Assembly: GCA_002729725.1 (NCBI GenBank)
Contig: PBYS01000116.1
Span: forward strand, 1 to 64,000
DNA: 64,000 nucleotides
Direction: 5' to 3'
Source of the DNA: Puniceicoccaceae bacterium
Lineage (GTDB): Bacteria > Verrucomicrobiota > Verrucomicrobiia > Opitutales > Coraliomargaritaceae
The position numbers were made by a program, and so were the translations under genes. The notes beneath the pieces are model-generated. The model did no database searches and was not told where the DNA came from. It worked only from the letters and a program-made list of their open reading frames with translations. This document shows positions 29,046 to 37,924 of the stretch, piece after piece (positions within the stretch are counted from its first letter, which is position 1; each line of letters starts with the position of its first letter).

Positions 29046-32000
29046 TTAAAACTCTACAGTGCCACTAATCGAGTAGCTGATCCCAGCACGATAACTCTCG
29101 TACTCCTTCTCATACCCCTCTACATCGTAATACTTTTGGCGCACCGAGTCCGTTATATTTTTTGCCGAGAAAGAGATTTTATAACGATCGGCGAAACGCT
29201 TTGATATCGTTAAATCGACCGCATCGTAACTGGCCTCGTATATATCATAATTGGTAACCAACGAAGTCGCCTTCAAAGTATCGCTCACCATATAATATAT
29301 AAGTGACACACGCACGCCAGACTCTGGATTATCATAAGTCAGGTCGAAGTTCAACAAACTCTCCGGCTGTTCCGTAAGCGCACGCTCATCTGAAACAGGA
29401 CGCCCAACCGCATTCTTCGATGCGATCTCGATCGGGAAGCGCTCCACAGTACCATCAATATATGTAAAATTCCCTCCAACAGAAAGGTAGTCCAGGCCGG
29501 ACCAAATAAAGCCCATGCTCTTACGCCCCTCCAACTCGACGCCGCGCAAGGTAGCCTCATTGGGATTATTATACCAACTATACAAATCCGCATTCACACT
29601 CTCTGAACGTGTCATCACATTATAGTCATTGTAATCAAACGGATCAGGATTTGAGACAGTGGACTTAAATGTATCTGCTCCAATTCCATTCACTTTCTCA
29701 ATGCGATCCTGCACAGTCTTCTGGAAGACTGTAACGCTAAATGAATCCCCCGCATCGTTCATATAACTAAAACCAATATCTAAGCTCTCCACCTCCGACG
29801 GCTGCAGACTAGGATTACCGACGTCTACGTCACTTCCAGAGAAGGATGCGGTCGCATAAGGCGACACCTCGCGCGCAGAGGGCAAAGCGATCGTTTGCGA
29901 ATATGCAAAACGAAGGTTAATCTGATCGTTAAGACTATAAATCAAACTCAAACCAGGATACCAATCCTCCACTTCGTACCCACCCGAACTCGGACGCCCT
30001 GCCAATGGATTACTAGCCCCAGCCCCCTTCAACTTGGTGTCTCCATTCACTCTAACATCTGAGCTATTGCGCTCAAAACGATAGCCCCCGACAATTCGGA
30101 ATTTCTCAAACAGCGTCTGATCCAACATAAAATATTGACCTGTTGACTCTGAATTCAGATCCACATCAGCAGCCACTTCGTATCCGGAAGCTGCTAGCTC
30201 ATCAAAAAACATAAACATCGGGTCACTAGGATCAGTGACTCCCGGCACTGTGGTATTAGAAGTATCAGACAAATCCACACCAAGGAATGATACGTATTCA
30301 TCAAAGACACTTCGCTGCGCCTCCGTGTTCAAGTAACCTAGTTTCAATTGCGTCTGAAACTCGCCCTCTAAATCACGCTTAAAAGTGATGTCGTATTTAT
30401 CGCTCTCTTTTTCTTCTATAATCTCACGCCAACTAGCAAATTGTGCTCTGGAAACGCCTGCGGAATTAGCAGATGGCTGCAAAGTCCAATCACCACTATC
30501 TAAAAGAATCGCGCGCGTTTGAATAAAGCCAGGTTCATCTTGAGAAGCTCGATCTCGCCCGAGCCCCCACTCAAACTGAACTTCATCAAGCACCTTGCCG
30601 TCGAATTCAAAGGTATGATCCCCCAAAACCTGATCACTCACCAATCGACGCTCGGTGTATCTCAGTGTCTCCTGACGCTCAGTATCTAAAAAATCTCCAT
30701 CATTGGAGAAAGGATCATTCGTATAGCGCTGCCCCATGAGCGCCTCCACTTCATCTTCACTCACACGCAAATCGAGACGATGCACACGAATTTTATGTGC
30801 TTCATCTAGCTCAAAGCCCACACCAAGCAACCACGACAAAGTCGAACTATAAGTACTCTCCTGCCATGTACCTTCTTGATAGCCAACCGCACGATCCGGG
30901 TCCAAAAAGACCTCAGGGCTTAATGTATCTGTGCCAGATAAGTCAGCCGCACTCCGAAAGTAGGTCCCGTCCTCAATCATACGAGCTTTACGACTATAAT
31001 TCACGCCACCGATCACACCGAAGCGATAACGATCGGCCCACTCATAGCCGTGGCCACCACTAAGCTTGAAGCCATAATCCATACCTGGTGTCGTCGTTTT
31101 CGCGTGATTATCACGCCCGAGCGCGTCTGTAATCGCATTGGCCTCTGCAATTGCAGCATCTTTTTCAGCTTGAGTAATGAAACCACCTGGCGGTGGCGTA
31201 GGCAAAGGCCAGACCGCCTTGTTTAAATCTTCAGGGAATGACCTCGCGACATCAGGAAGCGCACGATCTTCAGCCCCATTTGCCCATTGATCCTGACTGG
31301 TCACACGCCCTGAGGTTAAGAAATCATCATTGCCCGTTGCATTACTATGATAGCCCAAACTGGTGGAGAAATTAGCAAAGAAACCATCGGGTAACTCTTT
31401 AATTTTCATATTAATACCACCAGTCGAAGTTGCAGGTTGATCTGGCGTAAAAGACTTGGTCACTTCAAGACCGTCAAACAGACCCGAGGGAAATAGGTCC
31501 AGCTGCACAGCTTGACGATCCGGATCGGGACTTGCAATAGGAAGGCCATTCAGAGTGGTACTCACATAACGATCCCCGAGACCACGAATCACAGCATACT
31601 TTCCGCCAACAACGGATACACCCGAAACACGCTTAATCGCATCACCAATATCACTAGCCGCAAACTTCGAAAAATCCTCTGCGCTCATAACACTCAAAAC
31701 AGATTCCGAATTCATGACCAAATCCAACTGCATCATTAGGTTGTTCGCCTCTTCGGCTGTCACAGTGAAATCCTGCAACTCATAGACATCATCTGACATC
31801 TCCGCAGGTCGTGGAGGCAAGGCGAAGGGGAACACACTCACTTCGCCGCCGGCAACGGTGTATTCGGTGACATTGGCTTCAATGTAGCCACTCTTGATAA
31901 AGCTAAGCGTATATAGGCCTGCAGTGGCGGGGCCCAGTGAGTAGCGACCGGTTTCATCCGTGACAGTTGCGATGTCGGTGCCTTCGATAATAATGGCCAC

Positions 32001-32369
32001 ACCTGAGACGGGTTGACCGCTCTCTTTATCGACCACTTGACCTGAAACCAGGCCCTCGTCGGCAGCCAAAGTGCCCTCGAACTCAGTGGCAGCATCGGTG
32101 GCCTCGACGACGGATTGCACCAAAAACTCATCTGCAGCCACACTCGGCTCTGCCGCGGACTGCTCCGAACTTGCAGCGCTCTCATTGACTTCGGGCCGTC
32201 CACTGACTTGCAAGTCCTGCTCGCGTTGCTTAAGCTCTGCAGCCTTAATCGCGTCGATCTGCCCCTGATACTGGTCGGGCACGGTAATTTTAATCGCGTC
32301 CGCGGTATGCGCGACGACGACCAATGCGAGCGCAGAAGACAGCGCTTTGAAAGAATAGTGACTGTTCAT
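29046..32369 (-). CDS. TonB-dependent receptor with a carboxypeptidase-regulatory-like N-terminal domain
   Basis: A 1107-residue outer-membrane receptor. The start is set at the ATG of MNSHYSFKA, which gives a signal peptide ending HTADA. A beta-sandwich CarboxypepD_reg-like domain follows (VSGQVVDKESGQPVSGVAI), then the plug (MSAEDFSKFAASDIGDAIKR and GGKYAVIRGLGDRYVSTTL) and a 22-strand-type barrel ending in VEF. This is the architecture of SusC/CirA-like receptors that import substrates with TonB energy. The position between a phosphate-type porin and surface proteins suggests a phosphorus compound as substrate. A motif like the pst box lies upstream. Confidence 0.88.
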   Translation of the reverse strand: MNSHYSFKALSSALALVVVAHTADAIKITVPDQYQGQIDAIKAAELKQREQDLQVSGRPEVNESAASSEQSAAEPSVAADEFLVQSVVEATDAATEFEGTLAADEGLVSGQVVDKESGQPVSGVAIIIEGTDIATVTDETGRYSLGPATAGLYTLSFIKSGYIEANVTEYTVAGGEVSVFPFALPPRPAEMSDDVYELQDFTVTAEEANNLMMQLDLVMNSESVLSVMSAEDFSKFAASDIGDAIKRVSGVSVVGGKYAVIRGLGDRYVSTTLNGLPIASPDPDRQAVQLDLFPSGLFDGLEVTKSFTPDQPATSTGGINMKIKELPDGFFANFSTSLGYHSNATGNDDFLTSGRVTSQDQWANGAEDRALPDVARSFPEDLNKAVWPLPTPPPGGFITQAEKDAAIAEANAITDALGRDNHAKTTTPGMDYGFKLSGGHGYEWADRYRFGVIGGVNYSRKARMIEDGTYFRSAADLSGTDTLSPEVFLDPDRAVGYQEGTWQESTYSSTLSWLLGVGFELDEAHKIRVHRLDLRVSEDEVEALMGQRYTNDPFSNDGDFLDTERQETLRYTERRLVSDQVLGDHTFEFDGKVLDEVQFEWGLGRDRASQDEPGFIQTRAILLDSGDWTLQPSANSAGVSRAQFASWREIIEEKESDKYDITFKRDLEGEFQTQLKLGYLNTEAQRSVFDEYVSFLGVDLSDTSNTTVPGVTDPSDPMFMFFDELAASGYEVAADVDLNSESTGQYFMLDQTLFEKFRIVGGYRFERNSSDVRVNGDTKLKGAGASNPLAGRPSSGGYEVEDWYPGLSLIYSLNDQINLRFAYSQTIALPSAREVSPYATASFSGSDVDVGNPSLQPSEVESLDIGFSYMNDAGDSFSVTVFQKTVQDRIEKVNGIGADTFKSTVSNPDPFDYNDYNVMTRSESVNADLYSWYNNPNEATLRGVELEGRKSMGFIWSGLDYLSVGGNFTYIDGTVERFPIEIASKNAVGRPVSDERALTEQPESLLNFDLTYDNPESGVRVSLIYYMVSDTLKATSLVTNYDIYEASYDAVDLTISKRFADRYKISFSAKNITDSVRQKYYDVEGYEKEYESYRAGISYSISGTVEF

Positions 32370-32757
32370 AAGTACGGTAAAGTATCGGTTCAATTCACGT
32401 GCCTCCAAATAGGCGAAGTGACTTAAATCGCGCACCCTTTTGCGGCCATAGCTTCCGTTCTCAATCGCAAATAGCGCCTGCTTTACAAATATCACACGGC
32501 TGTAACTTTCGTAACAGCAGGGACACAATCCTGACACTAAAACGACGCTTTAGACACCGTACAACCGCCTCGATGCATTCGTTCTGACTCATGACATAGC
32601 AGCACCGAATCAAGTAAGTTTCGCCATGAAACAAATCCGCAAGGACGCCCTCGACGGCCAGAGGAAACTTGGCGATTCAATCGTATTTCGCAAGGGCGCG
32701 GTGACGCGCAAGCACGCACACGACGAGATTCATTCACTGCACACTCATCGCCGATAC
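32370..32757. other. receptor 5' region and promoter
   Basis: No gene seen. The region holds the leader of the receptor gene, the palindromic Pho-like site at 32499-32518 and the porin terminator at its right end. The reading frame of the receptor stays open up to 32537, but the sequence before 32369 has no signal-peptide character, which is why the start was placed at 32369. Confidence 0.5.
32499..32518 (-). promoter_or_regulatory. palindromic Pho-like box upstream of the receptor
   Basis: GCTGTAACTTTCGTAACAGC reads almost the same on both strands (one mismatch per arm). On the minus strand, CTGTTACGAAAGTTACAG matches the pstS box at 11 of 18 positions, weaker than the others. It lies 130 bp before the receptor start. 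Confidence 0.4.
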
Positions 32758-32793
32758 AAAAAAGCCCGGAACACGCAGGACGCATTCCGGGCT
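32758..32793 (-). terminator. intrinsic terminator after the porin gene
   Basis: AGCCCGGAA (32763-32771) and TTCCGGGCT (32785-32793) form a perfect 9-bp stem. On the minus strand the stem is followed by a T-run, so it ends the porin transcript. Confidence 0.8.
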
Positions 32794-32821
32794 CAAACAA
32801 ACGATGTAAAAAAAACAGACT

Positions 32822-34021
32822 TTACCAGAGAACTTGCACGCGCGCACGGAAGCCATCGACCTCATATTCGTCGCCATTCTCAGCTTCGCCCTCAGCGATC
32901 TCATAGCCGGTCATAAATGTGACTGCAGGACTATAGTAGTAGTTCATGCCAAAATAGAACGAATCCAATTCGTTATCCCCCGCAAGCATAGTATCAATCG
33001 CACTGCCTGGCTCAGGCGCACGACGCAACAACTCGGGCACATCGATTACAAAGTCATCTGTTTCGATATGCGAATAGCGCACGACTGGCTCAAACTGACT
33101 GATACGATACGCAGCACGCAAAGCGTAGCCATCAACATCGCCAGCCCCATCCATATCTGCAGCAAAATACTCAGCGAGGAGGTCCAGGCCCTCCAGCTGG
33201 TAGTTCACATATCCAGTATATGCCGTCACATCCTGCCCTACGACGTCGTTATTCGACTGCTGCCCAGCATCCAAGCCTACAGTCAAACCATCGGCCTGCC
33301 ACTGCACACGGCCAAAGAGGGCCAGATCATTACTCGCTTCCGACTTACCGAGCAAACGAGAGCCTTCCCCCTGCGCTCCATTCACCGCAGCGACTGCATA
33401 ACTAAACCCAGCAGCCAAGTCTCCGCTGACATGAATCCCCGCGTGACGAGACGAAAAGTCGATATCATCTGCGAAAAAACGATTCACCGCAGAACGCTCA
33501 ATTGTTTGCAGCTTAGACGAAGAAGAGGTTTCCTCAAAACCGAACGGAACCTTCTGATAGCCCAGTTGCACGTCAAAGGTATCACTAAACTCATAACCAA
33601 AGATAGCTTTATCAAAGCTGACGCCGTAATCGCCCTCATCCCCATCACGCGCGAAATCAAACACCGACTCCGCATAGACACCATTATCGAGGCTCGCTTT
33701 CACACCTAGAAACAATCGGCGGAAGTAAAAATGATTGGTGGAAGCTTGATCGGCACCCGCATACTCCGCCCCCAGCGAGTCGTATTGAAACTGCATACGT
33801 CCGTTAAAGCGGAGCTTTACAGTCTCCTTGCCCTTGGTAGAGATGCGAATCCCTTCGCTTTCTTCCTTTATTTCAGACGCGATTTCGGTCGCTTCGCTTT
33901 GAGTGAGAATCCCCTTCTCGACTAATTTGTCGAGCAGCGCGTCATTAGAACCCGCAAATGCCGACGCTCCAGCGAGCGCAGCGGTGAATACAGTGAATGA
34001 TGTGAGTTTGTTAATTTTCAT
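32822..34021 (-). CDS. OprO/OprP-like phosphate-selective porin
   Basis: A 399-residue outer-membrane porin. It has a signal peptide (ending near AGASAFA), a short helical segment LLDKLVEKGILTQSEATEIA typical of this family, and a barrel ending RVQVLW with aromatic terminus. OprP/OprO channels let phosphate or polyphosphate through. The gene is just upstream of, and divergent from, pstS and carries a closely matching Pho-like box, which strongly supports the phosphate role. Confidence 0.85.
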   Translation of the reverse strand: MKINKLTSFTVFTAALAGASAFAGSNDALLDKLVEKGILTQSEATEIASEIKEESEGIRISTKGKETVKLRFNGRMQFQYDSLGAEYAGADQASTNHFYFRRLFLGVKASLDNGVYAESVFDFARDGDEGDYGVSFDKAIFGYEFSDTFDVQLGYQKVPFGFEETSSSSKLQTIERSAVNRFFADDIDFSSRHAGIHVSGDLAAGFSYAVAAVNGAQGEGSRLLGKSEASNDLALFGRVQWQADGLTVGLDAGQQSNNDVVGQDVTAYTGYVNYQLEGLDLLAEYFAADMDGAGDVDGYALRAAYRISQFEPVVRYSHIETDDFVIDVPELLRRAPEPGSAIDTMLAGDNELDSFYFGMNYYYSPAVTFMTGYEIAEGEAENGDEYEVDGFRARVQVLW

Positions 34022-34080
34022 TGCTTATAGCGTTAGAGTAAGTTGCGAGGCAACGTAACAAAACTACCCACCAATTGTTC

Positions 34081-34105
34081 CAGAATCGTGGCAACAATGT
34101 TACAG
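34081..34105 (-). promoter_or_regulatory. candidate Pho box upstream of the porin
   Basis: On the minus strand, CTGTAACATTGTTGCCAC (34088-34105) matches the pstS box at 15 of 18 positions. It is 67 bp before the porin start. Confidence 0.6.
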
Positions 34106-34350
34106 CGATGTGAAATGTTACACTTAAGCGATGTTTATTACGCTTAAGTGTCGAAAATGAAACAGGAATGCGACTTCGTCACGACCAGGTAAACTTCAAC
34201 GCACGCACCAGCCTCACCTGCGCCACCAGATTAGACCATAGTAACGGCCAAAACAAGCCCTCACCCCGCACAAATGCTAGGTTTTCCCATTTTTAACATA
34301 AGCAAAAACCTGCGCCCACTATTTCACAAATAGTCACTTTCTTAACGCAG

Positions 34351-34395
34351 CTGTAACAATTGTGCCACATTACCGAAACAATGCGCGTGTATAAA
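34351..34395 (+). promoter_or_regulatory. candidate Pho box and -10 of pstS
   Basis: CTGTAACAATTGTGCCAC (34351-34368) consists of two related half sites with an 11-bp period (CTGTAAC then GTGCCAC). A TATAAA element at 34390-34395 follows at a distance that fits PhoB-activated promoters, where the box replaces the -35. It precedes the pst operon, the standard PhoB target. Confidence 0.65.
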
Positions 34396-34461
34396 ATAGA
34401 GCATAGTTTGTGAGAATAATCACTCACGGGCTTATTTAAATACAACAAACTGTAACACATT

Positions 34462-35415
34462 ATGAAAACAAAATCCATTCTTCGCGGTCTCACCGCAGCT
34501 GCCTGCCTGAGCTTTGCCGGCCAAACCAGCGCCCTGGCCAATGTCGACCCCAACTTGCCAGTTTATGAGCCCGTATCCGGCGTCTCCGGCAACCTGAACT
34601 CCATTGGTTCCGACACTTTAAACAACTTGATGACACTCTGGGCCGAAGGCTTCGAAGCGATCTACCCCAATGTGAACATCCAAATCGAGGGCAAAGGCTC
34701 CTCCACTGCACCGCCCGCACTGATCGAAGGCACCGCACAAATCGGCCCCATGAGCCGCGAAATGAAGGGTTCTGAAATGGATGCCTTCGAAGCACGCTAT
34801 GGTTACAAGCCGACTGCTGTCGGCACTTCCATCGACGCCCTGGCTGTTTTTGTCAATAAAGACAACCCTCTGGAAAGCATCAGCTCCGAGCAAATCGATT
34901 CGGTCTTTTCCAGCACTTACCGCAAGGGAGGCACACCGATCACTGAGTGGAGCCAACTTGGACTCGAAGGCAGCCTCGGCGGCCGCGCACTCAGCCTCTA
35001 TGGTCGCAACAGCGCCTCCGGCACCTATGGCTTCTTTAAGAAAGTCGCTCTTGCTGGCGGTGACTTTTCCTCCAGCGTGAAGGAGCAGCCCGGTTCGTCT
35101 TCCGTGGTGCAAGGCATCGGTTCTGACCTTGCTGGTATCGGCTACTCCGGCATCGGCTACACCACATCCGGGGTCAAAGCGATCCAGATCGATGGCGTTG
35201 AGCCCACCGCAGAAAATTGCCTCGACGGCAGCTACCCACTCGCTCGTCAACTCTTCGTCTACGTGAACCGCGACCCACGTGAGTCCATGGACAAGCTAAC
35301 TTACGAATTCCTGCGCTTCGTGCTCTCCAAGCAAGGCCAGGAAGTCGTCGAAAAAGACGGCTACTATCCGCTGCCAGCTCCGATCGCCGAGCAGATCCTA
35401 AACAGTATTAAATAA
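34462..35415 (+). CDS. pstS: phosphate-binding periplasmic protein
   Basis: A 317-residue solute-binding protein. It has a signal peptide (ending TSALA). GSDTLNNLMTLWAEGF and GSSTAPPALIEG carry the serine/threonine-rich phosphate-binding loops, and SASGTYGFF is a second loop (residues about 187). High-affinity phosphate is bound in the periplasm and delivered to PstCA. The start ATG lies 60 bp beyond the -10. A strong hairpin between pstS and pstC probably reduces expression of the downstream genes. Confidence 0.95.
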   Translation: MKTKSILRGLTAAACLSFAGQTSALANVDPNLPVYEPVSGVSGNLNSIGSDTLNNLMTLWAEGFEAIYPNVNIQIEGKGSSTAPPALIEGTAQIGPMSREMKGSEMDAFEARYGYKPTAVGTSIDALAVFVNKDNPLESISSEQIDSVFSSTYRKGGTPITEWSQLGLEGSLGGRALSLYGRNSASGTYGFFKKVALAGGDFSSSVKEQPGSSSVVQGIGSDLAGIGYSGIGYTTSGVKAIQIDGVEPTAENCLDGSYPLARQLFVYVNRDPRESMDKLTYEFLRFVLSKQGQEVVEKDGYYPLPAPIAEQILNSIK

Positions 35416-35431
35416 GCGTCACACAATCTTT

Positions 35432-35468
35432 ACGTGGGTGGAGACCTCTCCACCCACTTTTTTTTTGC
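35432..35468 (+). terminator. hairpin and T-tract between pstS and pstC
   Basis: GTGGGTGGAGA (35434-35444) and TCTCCACCCAC (35447-35457) form a perfect 11-bp stem followed by ten T residues. It would partly terminate transcription and give higher PstS than permease levels. Confidence 0.85.
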
Positions 35469-35529
35469 TTTATACAGACAATACCGCTTTTTAGCGGATT
35501 CTAGCCTTCAATGATCGACTAATACTGTA

Positions 35530-37878
35530 ATGAGTTCGACCTCTAATAAACCTTCCGAGGAGCGTTTCACCGTAGCTCGCACCACCCTAATTCTTGACCG
35601 TCTCATGACGGGCGTCATCAAGGGCGGTGGCTGGTTGGTGATGCTGGCGGTCTTCGCCATATTTGCCTTCATCTTCGTGCAAATACTACCGCTGTTCGGG
35701 CACCCGGAAGTGAAGTCGGTCGGCGAAGTTGCCGTGCCGGTGGATGAGGTCGCAGTGATGGGCGTGGATGAATGGGGCGAACTGCCCTTCTTCCTCACTC
35801 AGTCCGGAACACTTCACTTCGCGGATCTACCACGTGATGTGGAGAGCCGCACGTATCAACGCGTCGATGGCGACGTGAATCAATTGGCGCTCGGCCCACG
35901 CGGTCTGTTTGAGGTCGACACAAAACTGCCAGAGAAGAACTGGACCGGCTTTTACTACGACGCCTACAAGGGCGAAATCGCGCTCGGCTCGGAAGACGGC
36001 CGTGTCGCACTGCTGCATCTCGATTACAAGGCAGAGTTTTTAGAGGACGCCCCGCGCATGGTCGTGCCGGAGGTCAAATCTGAGCTACTTCCCGCCTTGA
36101 GCCAGTCGGACGCCCCCGTGCGTCAACTCGCGTTTTTTGAGTCCACTACAAACCGCGCCATCGGCACCTTACAAGAGAGCGCGGACGGCAAGACCATCGT
36201 CACACTTCAGACCTATGTGGTCAAATCCAGCCTGTTCGGCGCGCCCAAGATGGTGCCTGACGCACAGATCGATCTCGGGCATGGCATCACCGATGAAAAG
36301 CCAGAGCGCTTGCTAATCGGTGGGCAAGGCGACCGTATCCTACTGACCACTGAGGGCGGCTGGCTCTACTATCTGCGCCTACAAAAGGGCAAACTAGAGC
36401 GCGTGCAAAAGCTGCGCCCCTTCGCCGACTTGGACGACACATCCATTCACTCGATCAACTGGTTGCTAGGCAAGCAATCCGTCATTTTAACTTCCAAATC
36501 CGGCGCCAACATCACACTGGCCAGCTACCTGGATGAAGAGGCCGGTCAAATTCTTTACACCAAGATCAAAGACTTCCCCGCACTTGATGCCGGCGGTGCC
36601 AACGACTTTAGCCCCGCGCAGCGCAACCGCGGATTCCTGATCTCCAACGAGCACCAACTCTCATTGCGCTACAGCACCACAGGCGATGTGCGCTGGGAAA
36701 CCGATACCGACTTCCCACTACAGAAGATCGCGCTCGGCCCACGCTGGGATTCAATTTTCGCTTTCGACGCACAACAAAACCTACACGTCTACGCAGTCGA
36801 CGACCCGCACCCAAACGCGGGTGCCAAAGCCTTCTTCGGCAAGATCTGGTATGAGGGCAAATCCGAGCCTGAATACGACTGGCAGTCGTCCAGCGGCACC
36901 TCCGACTTCGAGCCTAAGCTCTCGATCGTGCCGCTCTTCTTCGGCTCGATCAAAGGCACCTTCTACGCCATGCTCTTTGCCATGCCGATCGCGATCTTGG
37001 CCGCCATTTACGTTTCGCAATACCTGAAACCGGAAGCAAAGCGCTACATCAAGCCTGCCATGGAAATCATGGCCTCGCTCCCTTCCGTCGTGCTCGGCTT
37101 CCTGGCAGCGCTTTGGCTGGCACCTTTAATCGAAGATCGTGTGCCCTCCATCCTGCTCATGCTCATTGCCATCCCACTCAGTGCCGCCATGCTGGGCTAC
37201 TTCTGGGGACGCATGCCTCAAACCGTGCGCAACCGCATACGCCCGGGCTCGGAATGGATGGTCATCCTGCCGGTGGTGCTGATCGTTGGCTACCTATCTT
37301 GGCAACTCGGCCCCACCCTGGAATCGGTCTTGTTCCGCGTCTATGATCCAGACCTCGGCGTCAAAGCTGGCAACTTCCGCCTTTGGTGGACTGAAACAAC
37401 TGGCGTTAGCTTCGAGCAACGTAACTCCTTAGTGGTCGGCCTCATGATGGGCTTCGCCGTGATCCCGATCATTTTCACCATTTCCGAGGATGCGCTCACC
37501 AATGTGCCGCCTTACCTCACCTCTGCTTCGCTGGCACTCGGCGCCAGCCGCTGGCAGACCACTTGGCGCGTCATCCTACCGACAGCCTCACCTGGTATCT
37601 TCTCCGCCACCATCATCGGCTTCGGCCGTGCGGTCGGTGAAACCATGATTTTGCTGATGGCTACGGGTAACACGCCGATCATGGAGTGGAACATCTTCAA
37701 CGGCATGCGCACACTCGCGGCCAACATCGCGGTGGAACTGCCCGAAGCACCACAATACAGCACCCTCTACCGCACTCTTTTCCTCGGTGCGATGGCGCTC
37801 TTCCTCCTGACATTCATACTGAACACGATCGCCGAAGTCACTCGCCAGCACCTGCGCGAGAAATACAAGACGATCTAG
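35530..37878 (+). CDS. pstC: phosphate ABC permease subunit PstC, long form
   Basis: A 782-residue protein, more than twice the usual PstC. One membrane helix (about 36-56) is followed by about 400 residues that look like a beta-propeller-type periplasmic domain (ALGPRGLFEVDTKLPEKNW, YKGEIALGSEDGRVALLHLD). The binding-protein-dependent permease core begins near residue 475 (GSIKGTFYAMLFAMPIAILA) with the EAA-like loop SLALGASRWQTTWRVILP near 660. Long PstC forms are known in Pseudomonas-type bacteria. The extension could sense or tether PstS. It is the first gene after the pstS terminator. Confidence 0.93.
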   Translation: MSSTSNKPSEERFTVARTTLILDRLMTGVIKGGGWLVMLAVFAIFAFIFVQILPLFGHPEVKSVGEVAVPVDEVAVMGVDEWGELPFFLTQSGTLHFADLPRDVESRTYQRVDGDVNQLALGPRGLFEVDTKLPEKNWTGFYYDAYKGEIALGSEDGRVALLHLDYKAEFLEDAPRMVVPEVKSELLPALSQSDAPVRQLAFFESTTNRAIGTLQESADGKTIVTLQTYVVKSSLFGAPKMVPDAQIDLGHGITDEKPERLLIGGQGDRILLTTEGGWLYYLRLQKGKLERVQKLRPFADLDDTSIHSINWLLGKQSVILTSKSGANITLASYLDEEAGQILYTKIKDFPALDAGGANDFSPAQRNRGFLISNEHQLSLRYSTTGDVRWETDTDFPLQKIALGPRWDSIFAFDAQQNLHVYAVDDPHPNAGAKAFFGKIWYEGKSEPEYDWQSSSGTSDFEPKLSIVPLFFGSIKGTFYAMLFAMPIAILAAIYVSQYLKPEAKRYIKPAMEIMASLPSVVLGFLAALWLAPLIEDRVPSILLMLIAIPLSAAMLGYFWGRMPQTVRNRIRPGSEWMVILPVVLIVGYLSWQLGPTLESVLFRVYDPDLGVKAGNFRLWWTETTGVSFEQRNSLVVGLMMGFAVIPIIFTISEDALTNVPPYLTSASLALGASRWQTTWRVILPTASPGIFSATIIGFGRAVGETMILLMATGNTPIMEWNIFNGMRTLAANIAVELPEAPQYSTLYRTLFLGAMALFLLTFILNTIAEVTRQHLREKYKTI

Positions 37879-37924
37879 AGTCAGCGCCCGCCACATCACA
37901 TACAGGCAATCCAGCATTTTTCTC

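Larger units (their letters stand above)
34022..34461. other. divergent regulatory region between porin and pstS
   Basis: No gene seen. It contains the porin box (34081-34105, minus) and the pst box (34351-34374, plus), about 245 bp apart. The middle (34140-34320) has no recognisable motif. A further CTGTAACAC stretch at 34450 abuts the pstS start codon. Confidence 0.6.

Noticed and set aside
34448..34461. second CTGTAACAC motif abutting the pstS start codon
   Set aside because: It has no second half-site and lies too close to the start codon for activation. Chance or leader sequence is more likely.
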